Shown here piece after piece: positions 1 to 10,797 of a DNA stretch of 64,000 nt (the stretch's first letter is position 1; each line of letters opens with the position of its first letter). The notes below the pieces were generated by a model. That model had not been told where the DNA came from. It did not search any database and saw only the letters and a list, made by a program, of their open reading frames with translations. Made by a program: the position numbers and the translations under genes. The stretch comes from Pisaster brevispinus (Eukaryota > Echinodermata > Asteroidea > Forcipulatida > Asteriidae). The DNA lies in NCBI GenBank assembly GCA_023634235.1, contig JAMKCF010000012.1:5190329-5254328 (forward strand). The letters are read 5' to 3'.

Positions 1-335
1 TTGAGCCCCCACTACCCACATTGAAATCACTAATTGTTCATATTGCTTCAAATTACAAGTCATACAGTGTTGAAAGGGAATCATAGAAGGTGGACCAGTG
101 AAAAAGCTGGCGGACTAGTGAAATGACCAGATAACTGGTCCCCCCGGGCTAGTCATTGCAAAAGTTAAGGGCAACCCCTGAGATACATTGTGAAGTTTGA
201 TACGTTTACAGTGGGACTGTTGGACAGCCTTTTGATTTGAGCAAACCATTCACTAGTTCTGGTGATATTCTCTCTGTAAATTAAAAAAATTCACCATATT
301 AATCAAAATGTTCACTATGTGCCATTACATTGCAG

Positions 336-376
336 ATATCAGCACCACAAGAGAGGTTATACTCAACATGGATCGG
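336..376 (+). CDS. ACTR1A: ACTR1 penultimate coding exon
   Basis: This 41-nt exon begins in phase 0 (ATA TCA GCA) and ends in phase 2 (ATC GG). It encodes [13 protein letters not shown] plus two bases of Gly. The acceptor TTGCAG and donor GTAAGT flank it directly. The residues belong to the conserved subdomain 1 segment of actin-fold proteins. Confidence 0.93.
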
Positions 377-943
377 GTAAGTGTTACATTACTTGCTGAA
401 GAAACTTTTGCAAATAGTTTCCCTGCCCCTCGGCCTCCCAAAAGTTTAGGGAAAATCAACACCACTTCTTCAATTTGACATTCTCTGCCCTGGAAAGCTT
501 CTGGCAGTAGGGTCTTTAGTCTTGGTGTGTTTAGTTGATTTCTGTTTTAACTTAGTGTTTGTTTTGTTGGTGTGTCAAAAATGTCTTGTTTGAACAGCCT
601 TCAAGTTCTGTGATGTTTCCAACTGGTGTCAGCAATTTTTTTTTTATAGATATAGTACGTCATTCTTCTCTATGCCTTCCTTTTCATCAATAGGTGTTCA
701 GCAAGAAAAACACGATGGCAAATCCTGATTTATAGAAATCAATTTTTATAAACCCCAATTCACAAACTTGTGTAGTTCTTTCGTCTAACTCTTATTTGAT
801 TTGATGGTTGAGTTCCTTTGATGTTTGTCTTTCTCTTCAGGGGGTCCATCCTAGCATCATTAGACACCTTCAAGAAGATGTGGGTCTCCAAGAAGGAATA
901 TGATGAAGATGGTGTAAAAGCAGTCCACAGGAAGACGTTCTAA
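336..943 (+). CDS. ACTR1A: Centractin (actin-related protein 1), last two coding exons
   Basis: Two exons at 336-376 and 841-943 join to read [15 protein letters not shown] then [19 protein letters not shown] and end in VHRKTF before TAA (941-943). This is the C-terminal tail of ARP1/centractin, nearly identical to the vertebrate protein. Conventional actin ends in a different tail, RKCF. Splice sites are canonical: TTGCAG before 336, GTAAGT at 377, CTTCAG before 841, with the Gly codon of WIGG split 2+1. ARP1 forms the short actin-like filament of dynactin, the cytoplasmic dynein activator. Earlier exons lie left of the window and I see none in 1-335. The alpha versus beta vertebrate paralogue cannot be assigned; the symbol means the ACTR1 family. 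Identity is very likely. Confidence 0.95.
841..943 (+). CDS. ACTR1A: ACTR1 terminal coding exon
   Basis: This 103-nt exon follows a pyrimidine-rich acceptor (TTTCTCTTCAG). It encodes [20 protein letters not shown] and continues to the VHRKTF terminus and TAA. The ending differs from vertebrate centractin only at a few positions near the C terminus (DEDGVKAV here). Confidence 0.95.
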
Positions 944-1064
944 TGCAATAGTATCAATCTAGATTGTAGATCAAAAACAGTAGCGTCCCTTGTACTGGTC
1001 GTATCAAAGTCGCAGTTTTTTTTTCTTTTTTGATCTTTAGGGAAGACAGGAAGGATACATTAAT

Positions 1065-1070
1065 AATAAA
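1065..1070 (+). terminator. Candidate polyadenylation signal of ACTR1
   Basis: AATAAA lies 122 bases after the ACTR1 stop codon, the first such hexamer downstream. The short 3' UTR it implies is plausible. A T-rich tract precedes it. Use is inferred only. Confidence 0.45.
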
Positions 1071-3127
1071 GGCATATGCTCGGCACTCTTAAGGCGGGTA
1101 CAGAGTTGGTTGATTCTAGCAAATGGCTAGAACAATAAGGAGACCATAGAGGCTGTCTTAATGTTTTTCATGGCCGCAAACAGCCACAGCGGTTGAACTT
1201 GTCACCTTGAGCCAAGCGAGGGCCTCAGGTCATTAACCAAATCTGTACCTTAATCTTGTAAGAGGGTCGTCTTCACTCTGAAGAATGTCCCGCATTGATG
1301 AGTGCATTAACCAAGCATCAATATCTGTCGCCATACGCACATAATGTTTTGTTTAAATGACAACTGCTATGTGTTTTCTGCATGGTGTGCAATGCTCCCT
1401 AATCATTTTTTTTTTTTTTTTTTTTAAGCTGTAGAAACTCCTGATGGTATAATTTCCTATCATTCAGATTGGCTTTGTTTCAATGTTGAACTCTGAAATT
1501 TAATATTTGAAAGACAAATCCATTTGATACAAATGGATAGTTTTAATTAACCCTGCCGCTCTCAGTAACATTTGCTAGTGAGTTCATGTGCCATTTAAAA
1601 CCATTCAGCCAATCAGGGTTGTATATGGTGATACAACTTTACACAGAACTAATTATGGAAATGCAATCACCATGTGATTTAAATATTGCAGGCGGGCATA
1701 GCTGACATAATTTAGCATGATGGATATTTATGCAAAATGATGTAGATGATATCGACTGGTCAGTTAGAAGAAGGGTTGACTGTGTACTGTGTAGATGCAA
1801 TCACAACATGATGTCGTGTTACAGGCTGGTATTGTGCATATTCAAAACCATGTGGAGGCTATTGAATGGTCAAACAATGGGAGGGGTAAGATATGTTATC
1901 AAGTGATAGAATGAAGAATCATTTCTTGTTTTTGTTTATTTTGTTGTGCCTGATTAACATATTCAGAGATCTCATGTAGTATTTCCTTGCGTGATTCTTT
2001 TTCAACTAGCCACTCGTACTTTCAGATATTTATCACGTTTTTCAAATTTACTTATGTTTGAAACTGTACGTTGTAAGAGGCGACCAAAACGGTCGCCTCT
2101 TACATGATTTGAACATGTTTGGAAAATTCACGTTTAGTTTGTGTATTGGAAAATCACTTTTTGTTTTTGCATTTGACTTGCCATTTCTCAAATTTAGGAA
2201 TTTCATTCAGTTTTTTGGGTTGTTGTAGACTGTAGTAAACAGGAAGTGCCCTTATTGCATTCATCATTCACTTGGAAAAAGGGTGGTGTGTTTATGACTT
2301 TCCAACATGTAGAATAATATTACATTGTTTCTAGATAATGCAGTGGAAAAGAGTAATTCAGGTTCTTTTAAGATTGCAATTCTCATCAATTTAAAGAAGT
2401 TGCTTTGTACGTTACATTTGATGCCAAAGCCAGGCAATTCCTGGCAAAGAAGGTTTATTTGCTCGTCAAATAGATGAGACTAAGAACTTTCAAATAACAC
2501 CTAATTATGGCCTATTAAGTGAGAAATTCTCAACATATGTTAATCGCATCACTCACATTGACATGGAGATTTCGGTTTCGGTTGTCTTCACTTTTAATGC
2601 TAAATTCCTGTTTCAGGAAAGCCTAATTTTGGCGTTGAGCGTTACATCTTGCAGATTTCTTTTCAGCAGATTGTTAACATTTCCACCTGTAGATCTTTAT
2701 CTTACGGCAGCCATCTTAATGTAAACCAAACGTCCTTATCAACACCCTTGTAGGCATAGTTGTAGCTGCCAATTGGGATATGGCCTGAGGCTCAAAGATC
2801 AATTAGTCTGACACCCTTCTTGATTAATACAAATCTGTGTTTTGATTGTTGTTTCACAACAAGGAACATGACGTAGCTCTGGTGGCAGCATGATAAAGGT
2901 CTATTGTTCCTGTTGGAACGAAGGTCTATTGTTACTTTGTAAGCATTCCTCATAGGACTTGTACAAAAATGAAGAACTTGATTTCTTCAGTTTTAATGTT
3001 CTGGATGTCATATTTATACACTGTCTTGTCAAAATGTTGCAGTTGTTACACTCAACCTAGGGATTCTCCTTGAGTTTCTACATGAGGACTTTAATAATAT
3101 CCTTTTTTTATGGGTCCTAAGGGTTTG
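1071..3127. other. Intergenic DNA after ACTR1
   Basis: I see no convincing exon. The stretch contains a poly-T run near 1407-1427 and a strong perfect hairpin at 2072-2104, and is otherwise AT-rich. A longer alternative ACTR1 3' UTR could extend into it. Confidence 0.5.
2072..2104. other. Perfect 14-bp stem, 5-nt loop hairpin
   Basis: The arms 2072-2085 and 2091-2104 are exact reverse complements around the loop AAAAC. The stem is GC-rich (core AGAGGCGACC) in an AT-rich setting. The loop is too short for a normal pre-miRNA. It could be an RNA hairpin in a long 3' UTR or the relic of a small inverted repeat. Confidence 0.7.
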
Positions 3128-3525
3128 CCTGTTGTGGCCGAGTGGTTTAGTGCATCGGACTCAAGTTCTGGTGGCGTGGTCATAAGGGTGTGGGTTCAAA
3201 TCCCAGCCATGACACTTGTCTCCTTGAGCAATACACTTAACTGTAATTGCTTCTTTAAACCCAAGGGTAAATTGGTACCTGTATGGGCAGAGATGGTTCT
3301 TGTGATTGATTTAGCTTGGTATGCTACATATTTGGCAGCGCAGGCTGGGTACATGTACTTCCTTGGGAGCTAGCTGAGATGGTTTAAGGAATGAAATAAA
3401 TAGCCCAGTGACCAGAGGTAATAATGTTGGAGCGCCATAAACATCACTGAGTGACGGATGTTGGAGCACTATATAAGAAGCCACTATTATTATGATTATT
3501 ATTGTTATTGCTGTTATCATAACTT
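3128..3525 (+). repeat. tRNA-derived SINE, full length
   Basis: The head resembles a leucine/serine-type tRNA: an A-box-like GGCCGAGTGGTTTAGTGC near 3136, and a B box GGTTCAAATCC at 3193-3203. A body follows with the phrase CCTTGAGCAATACACTTAA shared by the SINEs at 19580 and 53390. The tail ends AGCACTATATAAGAAG and an ATT-rich microsatellite (about 3486-3525). This structure (Pol III head, body, simple tail) is typical of SINEs. The 87-residue reading frame across it is not a gene. Confidence 0.85.
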
Positions 3526-3929
3526 TAAACAGATGAAGTCACTGGCGGTGTTTTCATGCAGCAACGCAAGGGTCAGTGTGAGACAGCTGTTTGTATTTAA
3601 GAATAATTTGGGGATTCTTGCTTGTGTGTTACAACGGGAAGTAAATACTAGTGATTAGGTACTTTAGGTTCATTGAGTAGTGTTAATTATTGTACATATT
3701 GGTCAGTGTGTAGTTTGTTGTAGGTCTAGATGCGTGCTGCTAAAAAAACAAAAACAAAAAATCCTTAAACTTGTTTGTAAAATTTTTCAATTCTCACATT
3801 TTATTTAAAACAGAATCATATGTAGTATGTTACAAATTATGTACATGCTTAACAGCTATAAGACTTGAAGGTGGCAAAAAAGGGGGGGAAATAAAGGGAA
3901 ACTCAAAATAATTATTTTCCATGAGTGTC

Positions 3930-3990
3930 CTGACAGTATGGTCTAGTGCATCAGATTCGAGCTTCAAGCATACACGAGAACAGGGCATTG
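3930..3990 (+). repeat. Truncated SINE head fragment
   Basis: TGGTCTAGTGCATCAGATTC resembles the A-box half of the SINE at 3128 (GGTTTAGTGCATCGGACTC). No B box follows, so this looks like a decayed fragment. Confidence 0.4.
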
Positions 3991-5961
3991 TTGATAACAA
4001 TTTATATTGATAAATATTTGATTGACTTTCCGTTTTGTTATTATAATTTAACAGTATAATCTTCACATACTTTTGAATTTTTTTTCATTTTTTTTTCAAA
4101 TCTGATTCCAGTAGGTAAAACTAAAAGTAGTAATTACTGTTGCAATTCAGACGTGAGCATAATGAGCTTATTTTTAGGTAACTGTCCATTCCATTGTTAA
4201 CTCTTTTTTTTCTTGAGTTGTTTGAAATCTTGTGCATTTAGTTGTGCACATTTGTACATGGTGTGGGTTGGTCCTTCCAGATGGTGTTTCATGCTCTGAG
4301 AAGACTGATCATATGATCACAACCTTAATACGCCTGGTTAGCCCTTGTCAATCATTCTTTCAACGGCATCTATGCTAAACAGCTAGGAAGTAACTGTTGG
4401 TTGAACTGGGTATACCAAGAACAACTTTGTGGGTTTTTGCCAATTGGGTGCCATCTTTGACTCATTTTGGTGTAATTAAAAGGGCGTTTCGGTTGACTAC
4501 AGATAGGATGCACAACATGGAAAACATTGAAACAAAAAATACTTTTACTCATCTGGGCCTTATTTTGTTGAGGTACTGGGAAGAAAAATAGTGCTTAACA
4601 ATCTAATTTGCCTTGACTAGAGATACAGGGTATGTGGGCGGGAAACCTGTGTAAGCTTAATAAATCTGTGCTGGACAAATTTGTGTGCTTTGTTGCCCTA
4701 TGAAAGTCCCATATTGAGAAAAAAAATTCCATTGTCACTTGTAACCCCCCCCCCCCCCAATCGGAATAAATTTGAATATTGTCCAACCCATGGTATATAA
4801 TTATTTAAGAATTTTTTCAATTTCTGTTTCGATGTCAATATCGCTTGTTAATTAATTATTGGAAAAAACAATGTAATGCATGCACATGTTATATTTCTGT
4901 ACAGTATTACGTGCAAGAAATAAAATTGAAGCTATTACTCTGTCAGGGTAAAACAATACCAAATGAAGACCAAGTTTTTCTTTTGGCGAGCAGCTGCAAA
5001 GCAGATGTGAGCCTATGGTACTGTAATACCAATTTCTGTTGTCTGTCAGTTGGTTGCCTTTCGTACTGGTCCGTCCACCTGGTTGTCTGCACTCGTTTTT
5101 TTTTAATAAGCTTCCATTTTAAGTAATGTTTAAAGCTTTGCAAGGTGTGGATCATAGGAAAACTGTAACTAGTAAACTTGCGGTAACAACCATGTATTAA
5201 AATCTTTTGGGAGAGCTGGTTTCGTCTCGAGGCTTCAAACACTAGTCTTTAGGAGAACGCTGTCTTCAAGAGAATGCATTCTCTTGGAAGATAACAGAGC
5301 ATACTGTTCGATATGTTGAGACCACATCGGTTCTTCACTGAGCCAACACTTCTCTTAAAAGTTTAATACATTATTGTACCCACAAGTTCACTAGTTATAG
5401 TTTTCCTGCTTGCATTTTGTTTCAATGATAGTGTTCCCTACCCCTTTGGTCAAAATATTGTCCCCCCCCCCCAATAAGTCATGTTTCCTTTATCGGGCAG
5501 TCGGCAGTTTGCCAACTTTCTTTCCGTTCTAGTTTTATGTTCGATTGATCAGTGCACATTCTCTGTATTTTATACTGGCTGCAGTATTAGCCTTCAGGCC
5601 TGGTATTTCATGGAGGCAACAGAGGCAGTTGCCACCATGCCCCCGAATAACGGCTGTGATTGCCTTGATCGTGCCCCCAGAAACATAGCATGTCCCCTTG
5701 CACAGATGTCATACGCAGCACACTGTCTGCCTATGATCTACCATTTTGTGAGTCAAATTACCTGTACAGATACGGTCCGCATCTTTGCAGGCGTGCATCA
5801 AATCAAATGCGATGTGCACAGTAATAACACACAGGGAATGGGACTCTGAAAGTGTCGTAACAAAGATATATCGATGGTGATAGCATCAGGAGAAATAAGT
5901 ATGCAGAGGTTCCCTTTTAATAAAGGGGTAAAAATAACTTTCCCCGACACACAAAATATCA
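3991..5961. other. Intergenic DNA, no gene seen
   Basis: AT-rich with a poly-C run near 4745-4758 and another at 5461-5472. The 122-residue open frame at 5481-5849 has no recognisable domain, splice context or codon signal, and I treat it as chance. Confidence 0.5.
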
Positions 5962-6202
5962 GGGCCCAGTTTCATGGTGCTGCTTACCAAAGAATTCTGT
6001 GCTTATGGCATGCTGTAAAGTGCGTACTTCTAAAGCCAGTCTGCGTGTCCACCATGGATTTGCATTGTTACATCATTCATTTTGATACAGTAAGCACCGG
6101 AAGGTTAGCATGCCTTTTCATATGCGGTTAACAGTGCTATGAACTGGAAAGTAAGCACAAAAGTAAGCATAGTAAGCACAAAATCGGTATAACATTGGGC
6201 CC
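5962..6202. repeat. GGGCCC-type foldback MITE, copy 1
   Basis: The element opens with GGGCCCAGTTTCATGGTGCT and closes with the inverted form ending CATTGGGCCC. The interior repeats TAAGCA/TGCTTA motifs in both orientations. Related copies are at 37043-37235 and 46611-46967. No coding capacity. Confidence 0.7.
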
Positions 6203-6586
6203 AGGTCTGTACCTTTCATTCACCATCAGCCTTGAGAATTAGATACACTGGAACACGAAAGCTACTAAAAGCAACCATTCTTTTTTATTTCGCTGAATCA
6301 AAAGGACGCTATTCCCTTCATTGAAAATGAAAACTATAATTTATATACACCTGCTTTTTCAAAAAACACATTCTAGAAAAGAAAATCAAGATAAATGTCA
6401 TTTGTCACAGTTTTTTTTTATAATAAATTTGTTTTTAAATTGAATACCATGAGGGGATGTCATTCAGAAATGGGTTAACGGGAAGCCAGGTGGCTGCAGA
6501 CACGCCAGGGCCCCAATATCTTGGCACCGCTTAACTGCGGAACTCTGAACTTCAGGCCCAGACTTGCATTCTTTAGAGGAGGAGCA

Positions 6587-6618
<32 letters not shown>

Positions 6619-8877
6619 AATAGGATACATTTAAATCATCCAAAATGCATGATTATGATAAATTAGTTAATATAACAAGAAACAAATAATTTTTTTACAA
6701 TTACCACCTCTAAAACATGTCATACATGTGCTAAAAAAAATTGGAGAAAATAACACGACACAAGACAACTGTAAACATGGTAAAGTGTAATAATACCAAT
6801 GATATGTACACAGTACAGCCAACCCCTGTTATAAAGAACATGTTATAAAGAAGTTCTGTTTAAAGTGATTAGAAAGAGTACATCCTCGAGTCCTGAATCT
6901 CATTTCTGCTTTGTATTTCTTTGCTTTGCTGTCATCTTATAACAACGTCCCTGTCATAAAGAGGTAATTTGGCCAGTCCCAGCGATCTTGTTTTAATGAC
7001 AGTCAATTTTACACAATGGTGTTTACCTGTTGTGCACAATTATTTTAAAAGTATACATTTTAATTCATTCATTTTAATTCATTAGTGTGACTTCTTTACA
7101 GAGGTCAAAGTTGTCAATGAAAATGTTGTTCTCTTGGGGAAAAATATCAATATTAAGAAAAAATTACCGAGATGCTAAAAACTGTGTGTACCTAAACTGC
7201 CCAATCAGCCATATTAATAAACATATGGATTGACTACAGGAATGTTTTCATCTTCAATCAGGAAACTTCTAAATATTTGCATTGCGTTTAAACATTAATT
7301 TGATTAACATGACCTCACATGACAGAACTAGAAGACTATTTTAGAAAAGTAGAATAGAAATGAAATAAATATTTTTGAAACTAGACATAAACTCTCCTAT
7401 CCCAGAGATATGTTGTTAAACTTGTTACATTGTCTAAATCCCTCAAAAACAAAACAATAAAAGCATTTAACAGCCTACTGTCTCTCCACAACCACAAGCT
7501 GTGGAGATTTATCATCTCAGCAAGGTCATTGACCCTTTAATCCCTCAAACTCAGGCACACCTAGGCAAGTTGTGTGAACCACCTGGAATAAATAACGTTA
7601 ACAGTTACATGTATATATTCCTCTATTCCTGGTTAAAATCCTCACTCCTTAGGCCCACTTGCCCGCCGGTGACCTCAATCCTTCATTCTCTTCCACTCTA
7701 TGGTCACTCAACACCAATATGTTTGGACTTATACAACATTGGAATGCCTGGCCCAGTGGTAAGCAATTGTTATGATATTCGGGCCAACAGTCCTCAATCA
7801 TCCTCTATCAAACAACTTCCCCCAAAGAGTTGTTTTGCTGATTTGGGGAAGGTAAAACCCGGTTCATACATGTACTTCTGCGAATGCGAATGCGATACAA
7901 ATTTTGACATCACAAAACTAGGAACGAACAATTTGGAGGAGTCGAGGTGTGCTCAACTCCTGCGAAACATTAGCAGCGAAAACTTCAGCTGTGACTTTCA
8001 AAATTCGCTTGCATGTGCATTGGCAGGAAGTAGGAACTGGGCTTAAGGGATGCATTTGAAATACTGCTTTCTCACTAGGTAGGGTCATACTTTGGTAATG
8101 ACCCCAAAACTAAATTGTGAAAGCCTACTTTTTATAAAGATGGTAACGGTAGGTAAAGCACCCTGCATTCTTCTAAAGTGTCCCCATTTAAGCTTAATCT
8201 GGTTGATTTGAAATCCAAAAAGTATGTCAAAAAAGTGAATCTCCAAAGGTCTCCTGCGAAGGCCTTTTTGAAAAGCTTCCCTCAATATGACCACACATGT
8301 CACCTCGCTGGATGGATTCAACATTATTGATGAAAGTAGGCACTGCATTCAACTTAAAACTTCACAAGTGACTTTGATTAGATCTTTCATGATACTTTTT
8401 CCTATAAGTCAGGATTGCGTTGACAAAAGCAAAACATTCCCTACCTTTACGGGTTGCAATTATTAACTCCGCAAACTTTCAGTTTGCTCAATCAATTATA
8501 TCCCTTCACCCTTCCCTTGCTTTGCCTGCAACATTTTTAGCTAAAAGTTTACATATTAGATATATATAAGCATCGTAAAAAGCTTTGCGTAGCTTACATA
8601 TATTTTATCTTCTGGGATTCTTTGAGGTACAAGTTTCAACATGTGAGGAAAACGTGCACTTTAACAGGCCCTAATGTCCAAATGTGGCTAAACATGCTTG
8701 AGACACGAACTGCCCCTTGCTCAGAACATTTGGACAAAATGGCAACTCAAATGAACTCAGATGTTGAGAAAATCTGAGTATTTATAGAGTTGACTCTTCA
8801 AGCTCTACTAATACTTTATCTTACAAACCAAGGTTTGAAAGTACTACTTTGTGCGGATAAGGAATGATTTGTGAGAG
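6203..8877. other. MOGS 3' flank: possible 3' UTR and repeats
   Basis: This lies downstream of MOGS on its strand. It carries a poly-A run (about 6590-6615) and minus-strand AATAAA-type hexamers (for example 6284-6289), none clearly placed as the true end of the transcript. The 181-residue open frame 7501-8046 (+) starts at GTG and overlaps a repeat containing GCGAATGCGAATGCGA near 7879-7897, so I do not call it a gene. Confidence 0.4.
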
Positions 8878-10797
8878 CTAATACTTTTCTGACATCATGA
8901 GCACCACCAGAGCCGACCATCCAGTGAATGGATGTGACCCTTGACCTCTCCCTGTTTTATCATTATAATTCTCCCAAATGTAACCCGACCTCTCGTATTC
9001 CTTGATAATATTGCTGACAAGGTTTTGCCTGAGCTCTGCATAGAGTGCTGCAGCTTCATCTTGATACGGCCCCGCCAGACTTGAGTAATGGTGCAAGGCT
9101 CGAACGGCAAGATAGTTCATGTTTATCCATATAGCACCTCGCCAATATGGCGGATCGTGTTCCGTGTTATATTTCATGTAAATTGGGTCTGATTTTGAGA
9201 GCGATCGCAGGCCATAGTTAGTCCACAGGAGCTGGGGGTCTTTTAAGTCCGTAAGTATTCTGCCAAGCTTGTTAGACTTGGGCTCAAGGATCTGAAGAAA
9301 GAAGGGGAACAGGCTGACGTAGCCAAAGGCATCAACAAACTGTTCCTTGGGCTGACTGTTCCCTTTAAGCATGCGCACTAGAGGGGGTTTGGGAGGTGCA
9401 GGGGGGCGTCGCTGACCTGGTTTGGGTTTAGGAGGAGGAGGGAGGGTTTTTCTTTTCAAGACAACTGCAGAAGAGTGTGTACCATAATCACTGTACATCT
9501 TTCCCTTCGGAGACCAGTGAAGATTATCAAGCAGTTTATTGTCACTTAGAAGTTGGTGAGTGACTTGATAGTCCTGGAATGGGGCATCGATAGCCTTGGC
9601 AATGTCTACCATGACTCCTGAAGCTAAGGCCATCCAGCAACGCAGATCAATGTGAAGCTCACCATCTGATGGATGGGATGCCCTTGGGTAGTCATCCAGA
9701 CCAGATGTTAGGGTCTTGGGGTTTAACTCATTGTCCGTCGTTGCATCCCGGCCTCTCCATCGATATGTGGATGGCTTAGGCCCTGCCTGGGTTGTATTAA
9801 ACCAACGGTACCAAGCCTCTAACCTCGGGTATACATGACCCAGATAGTTCAAGAAATCGGCATTATTACTGGATCTTGCATCTTTCAAAATAGACTGCAG
9901 AGGCAGAAACAAGGTCGGCGGGTTGGCATTTTCGTTGTTCTGAACGACAAACTCCTCTGGGACTTTGCTGCGCGCCTCTCCACCCAGGATCTGCTCACGG
10001 GGAATCCATCCTTCCATATTCATAAGATCAAGCCAGTGACCAATTATCTCCTTGCTCAGGACTGGGTCCCACTTGCTGATGAGTAGATTATGGAATCCTT
10101 CATCCCAGAGAAAACCTCGAGGGAAGAATGAACGAGACGGCACGGCCGTCAGCAAAGGGGCGTCCCAGTACTTGACAGGTTCTGGATTATACCTAGACCT
10201 CACTCTAGAATGACCATAGAAATACCCTATCCCTCCTAACATGTTACTAAGTACGGCCTTCGCAACATCAATCTCTCTCTTCTTGTAGCCTTTCTGTTTC
10301 AACTCAAACTTTTCCTCGAAGGTTTTATCAAAGTTCTCTTTGTGCTGGTTCAGCTGCTGCGTTAATATCTCTCCAGAGAGTGGGACCTGGCGGTTGACGT
10401 GGCTTCCCGACTCGAATATCACCTCCATTTCAAAAGGGAGAGACACGGTCACTTGATGAGCGATGAAATTCGGCTGGTAATCTGTGATTTCTCTCAGCGC
10501 AAGGATGTCCCCCGCCAGGCCGGCCATGACTTGTTTTCCAGAGTAGGGGTAGCGTTTGAGACTCTGCAAGATGACATCCTTACTGCGGTGAATACTTGGG
10601 CTGTATGTGCTGACGTAGTGGAATTTCTGGGCGTTGGTCGCGGGTGGAAACCTGAGGCTGAAACTACCGAGCTCACTTGTAGAACCGCGAATCTGCAGAA
10701 GTTGACCTCCCTTGACAATCGACTGGAGGTCACCGTTGGTGCCATCAAGTGCAGTGTAGAAAACTAGACTCACGATAGTCTTGTTTGCGGCTCTCGT
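8878..10797 (-). CDS. MOGS: MOGS exon 4: catalytic domain
   Basis: The exon follows acceptor CTCTGCAG and reads TRAANKTIVSLVFYTALDG onward. It carries the whole (alpha/alpha) catalytic half: GGIGYFYG, TAVPSRSFFPRGFLWDEGFH, GWIPREQILGGEAR, ANPPTL, DYPRASHPSDGELHIDLRCW, and the terminal TGRGQGSHPFTGW before TAG at 8880-8878. The insertion around PPPPKPKPG at plus-strand about 9377-9448 interrupts the region after YSDYG and before the conserved FGYVSLFPF. Confidence 0.95.
   Translation of the reverse strand, partial: TRAANKTIVSLVFYTALDGTNGDLQSIVKGGQLLQIRGSTSELGSFSLRFPPATNAQKFHYVSTYSPSIHRSKDVILQSLKRYPYSGKQVMAGLAGDILALREITDYQPNFIAHQVTVSLPFEMEVIFESGSHVNRQVPLSGEILTQQLNQHKENFDKTFEEKFELKQKGYKKREIDVAKAVLSNMLGGIGYFYGHSRVRSRYNPEPVKYWDAPLLTAVPSRSFFPRGFLWDEGFHNLLISKWDPVLSKEIIGHWLDLMNMEGWIPREQILGGEARSKVPEEFVVQNNENANPPTLFLPLQSILKDARSSNNADFLNYLGHVYPRLEAWYRWFNTTQAGPKPSTYRWRGRDATTDNELNPKTLTSGLDDYPRASHPSDGELHIDLRCWMALASGVMVDIAKAIDAPFQDYQVTHQLLSDNKLLDNLHWSPKGKMYSDYGTHSSAVVLKRKTLPPPPKPKPGQRRPPAPPKPPLVRMLKGNSQPKEQFVDAFGYVSLFPFFLQILEPKSNKLGRILTDLKDPQLLWTNYGLRSLSKSDPIYMKYNTEHDPPYWRGAIWINMNYLAVRALHHYSSLAGPYQDEAAALYAELRQNLVSNIIKEYERSGYIWENYNDKTGRGQGSHPFTGWSALVVLMMSEKY

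Noticed and set aside
2072..2104. Pre-miRNA or bacterial-style terminator
   Set aside because: Stem of 14 bp with a 5-nt loop is too short for a pre-miRNA, and the setting is eukaryotic with no meaningful U-tract role.
5481..5849. 122-residue plus-strand frame
   Set aside because: No domain, no neighbouring exons, no codon pattern. Treated as non-coding.
7501..8046. 181-residue plus-strand open frame
   Set aside because: Starts at GTG, lies in the MOGS 3' flank, has no domain, and its 3' part overlaps a repeat with GCGAATGCGAATGCGA. Likely a chance frame.
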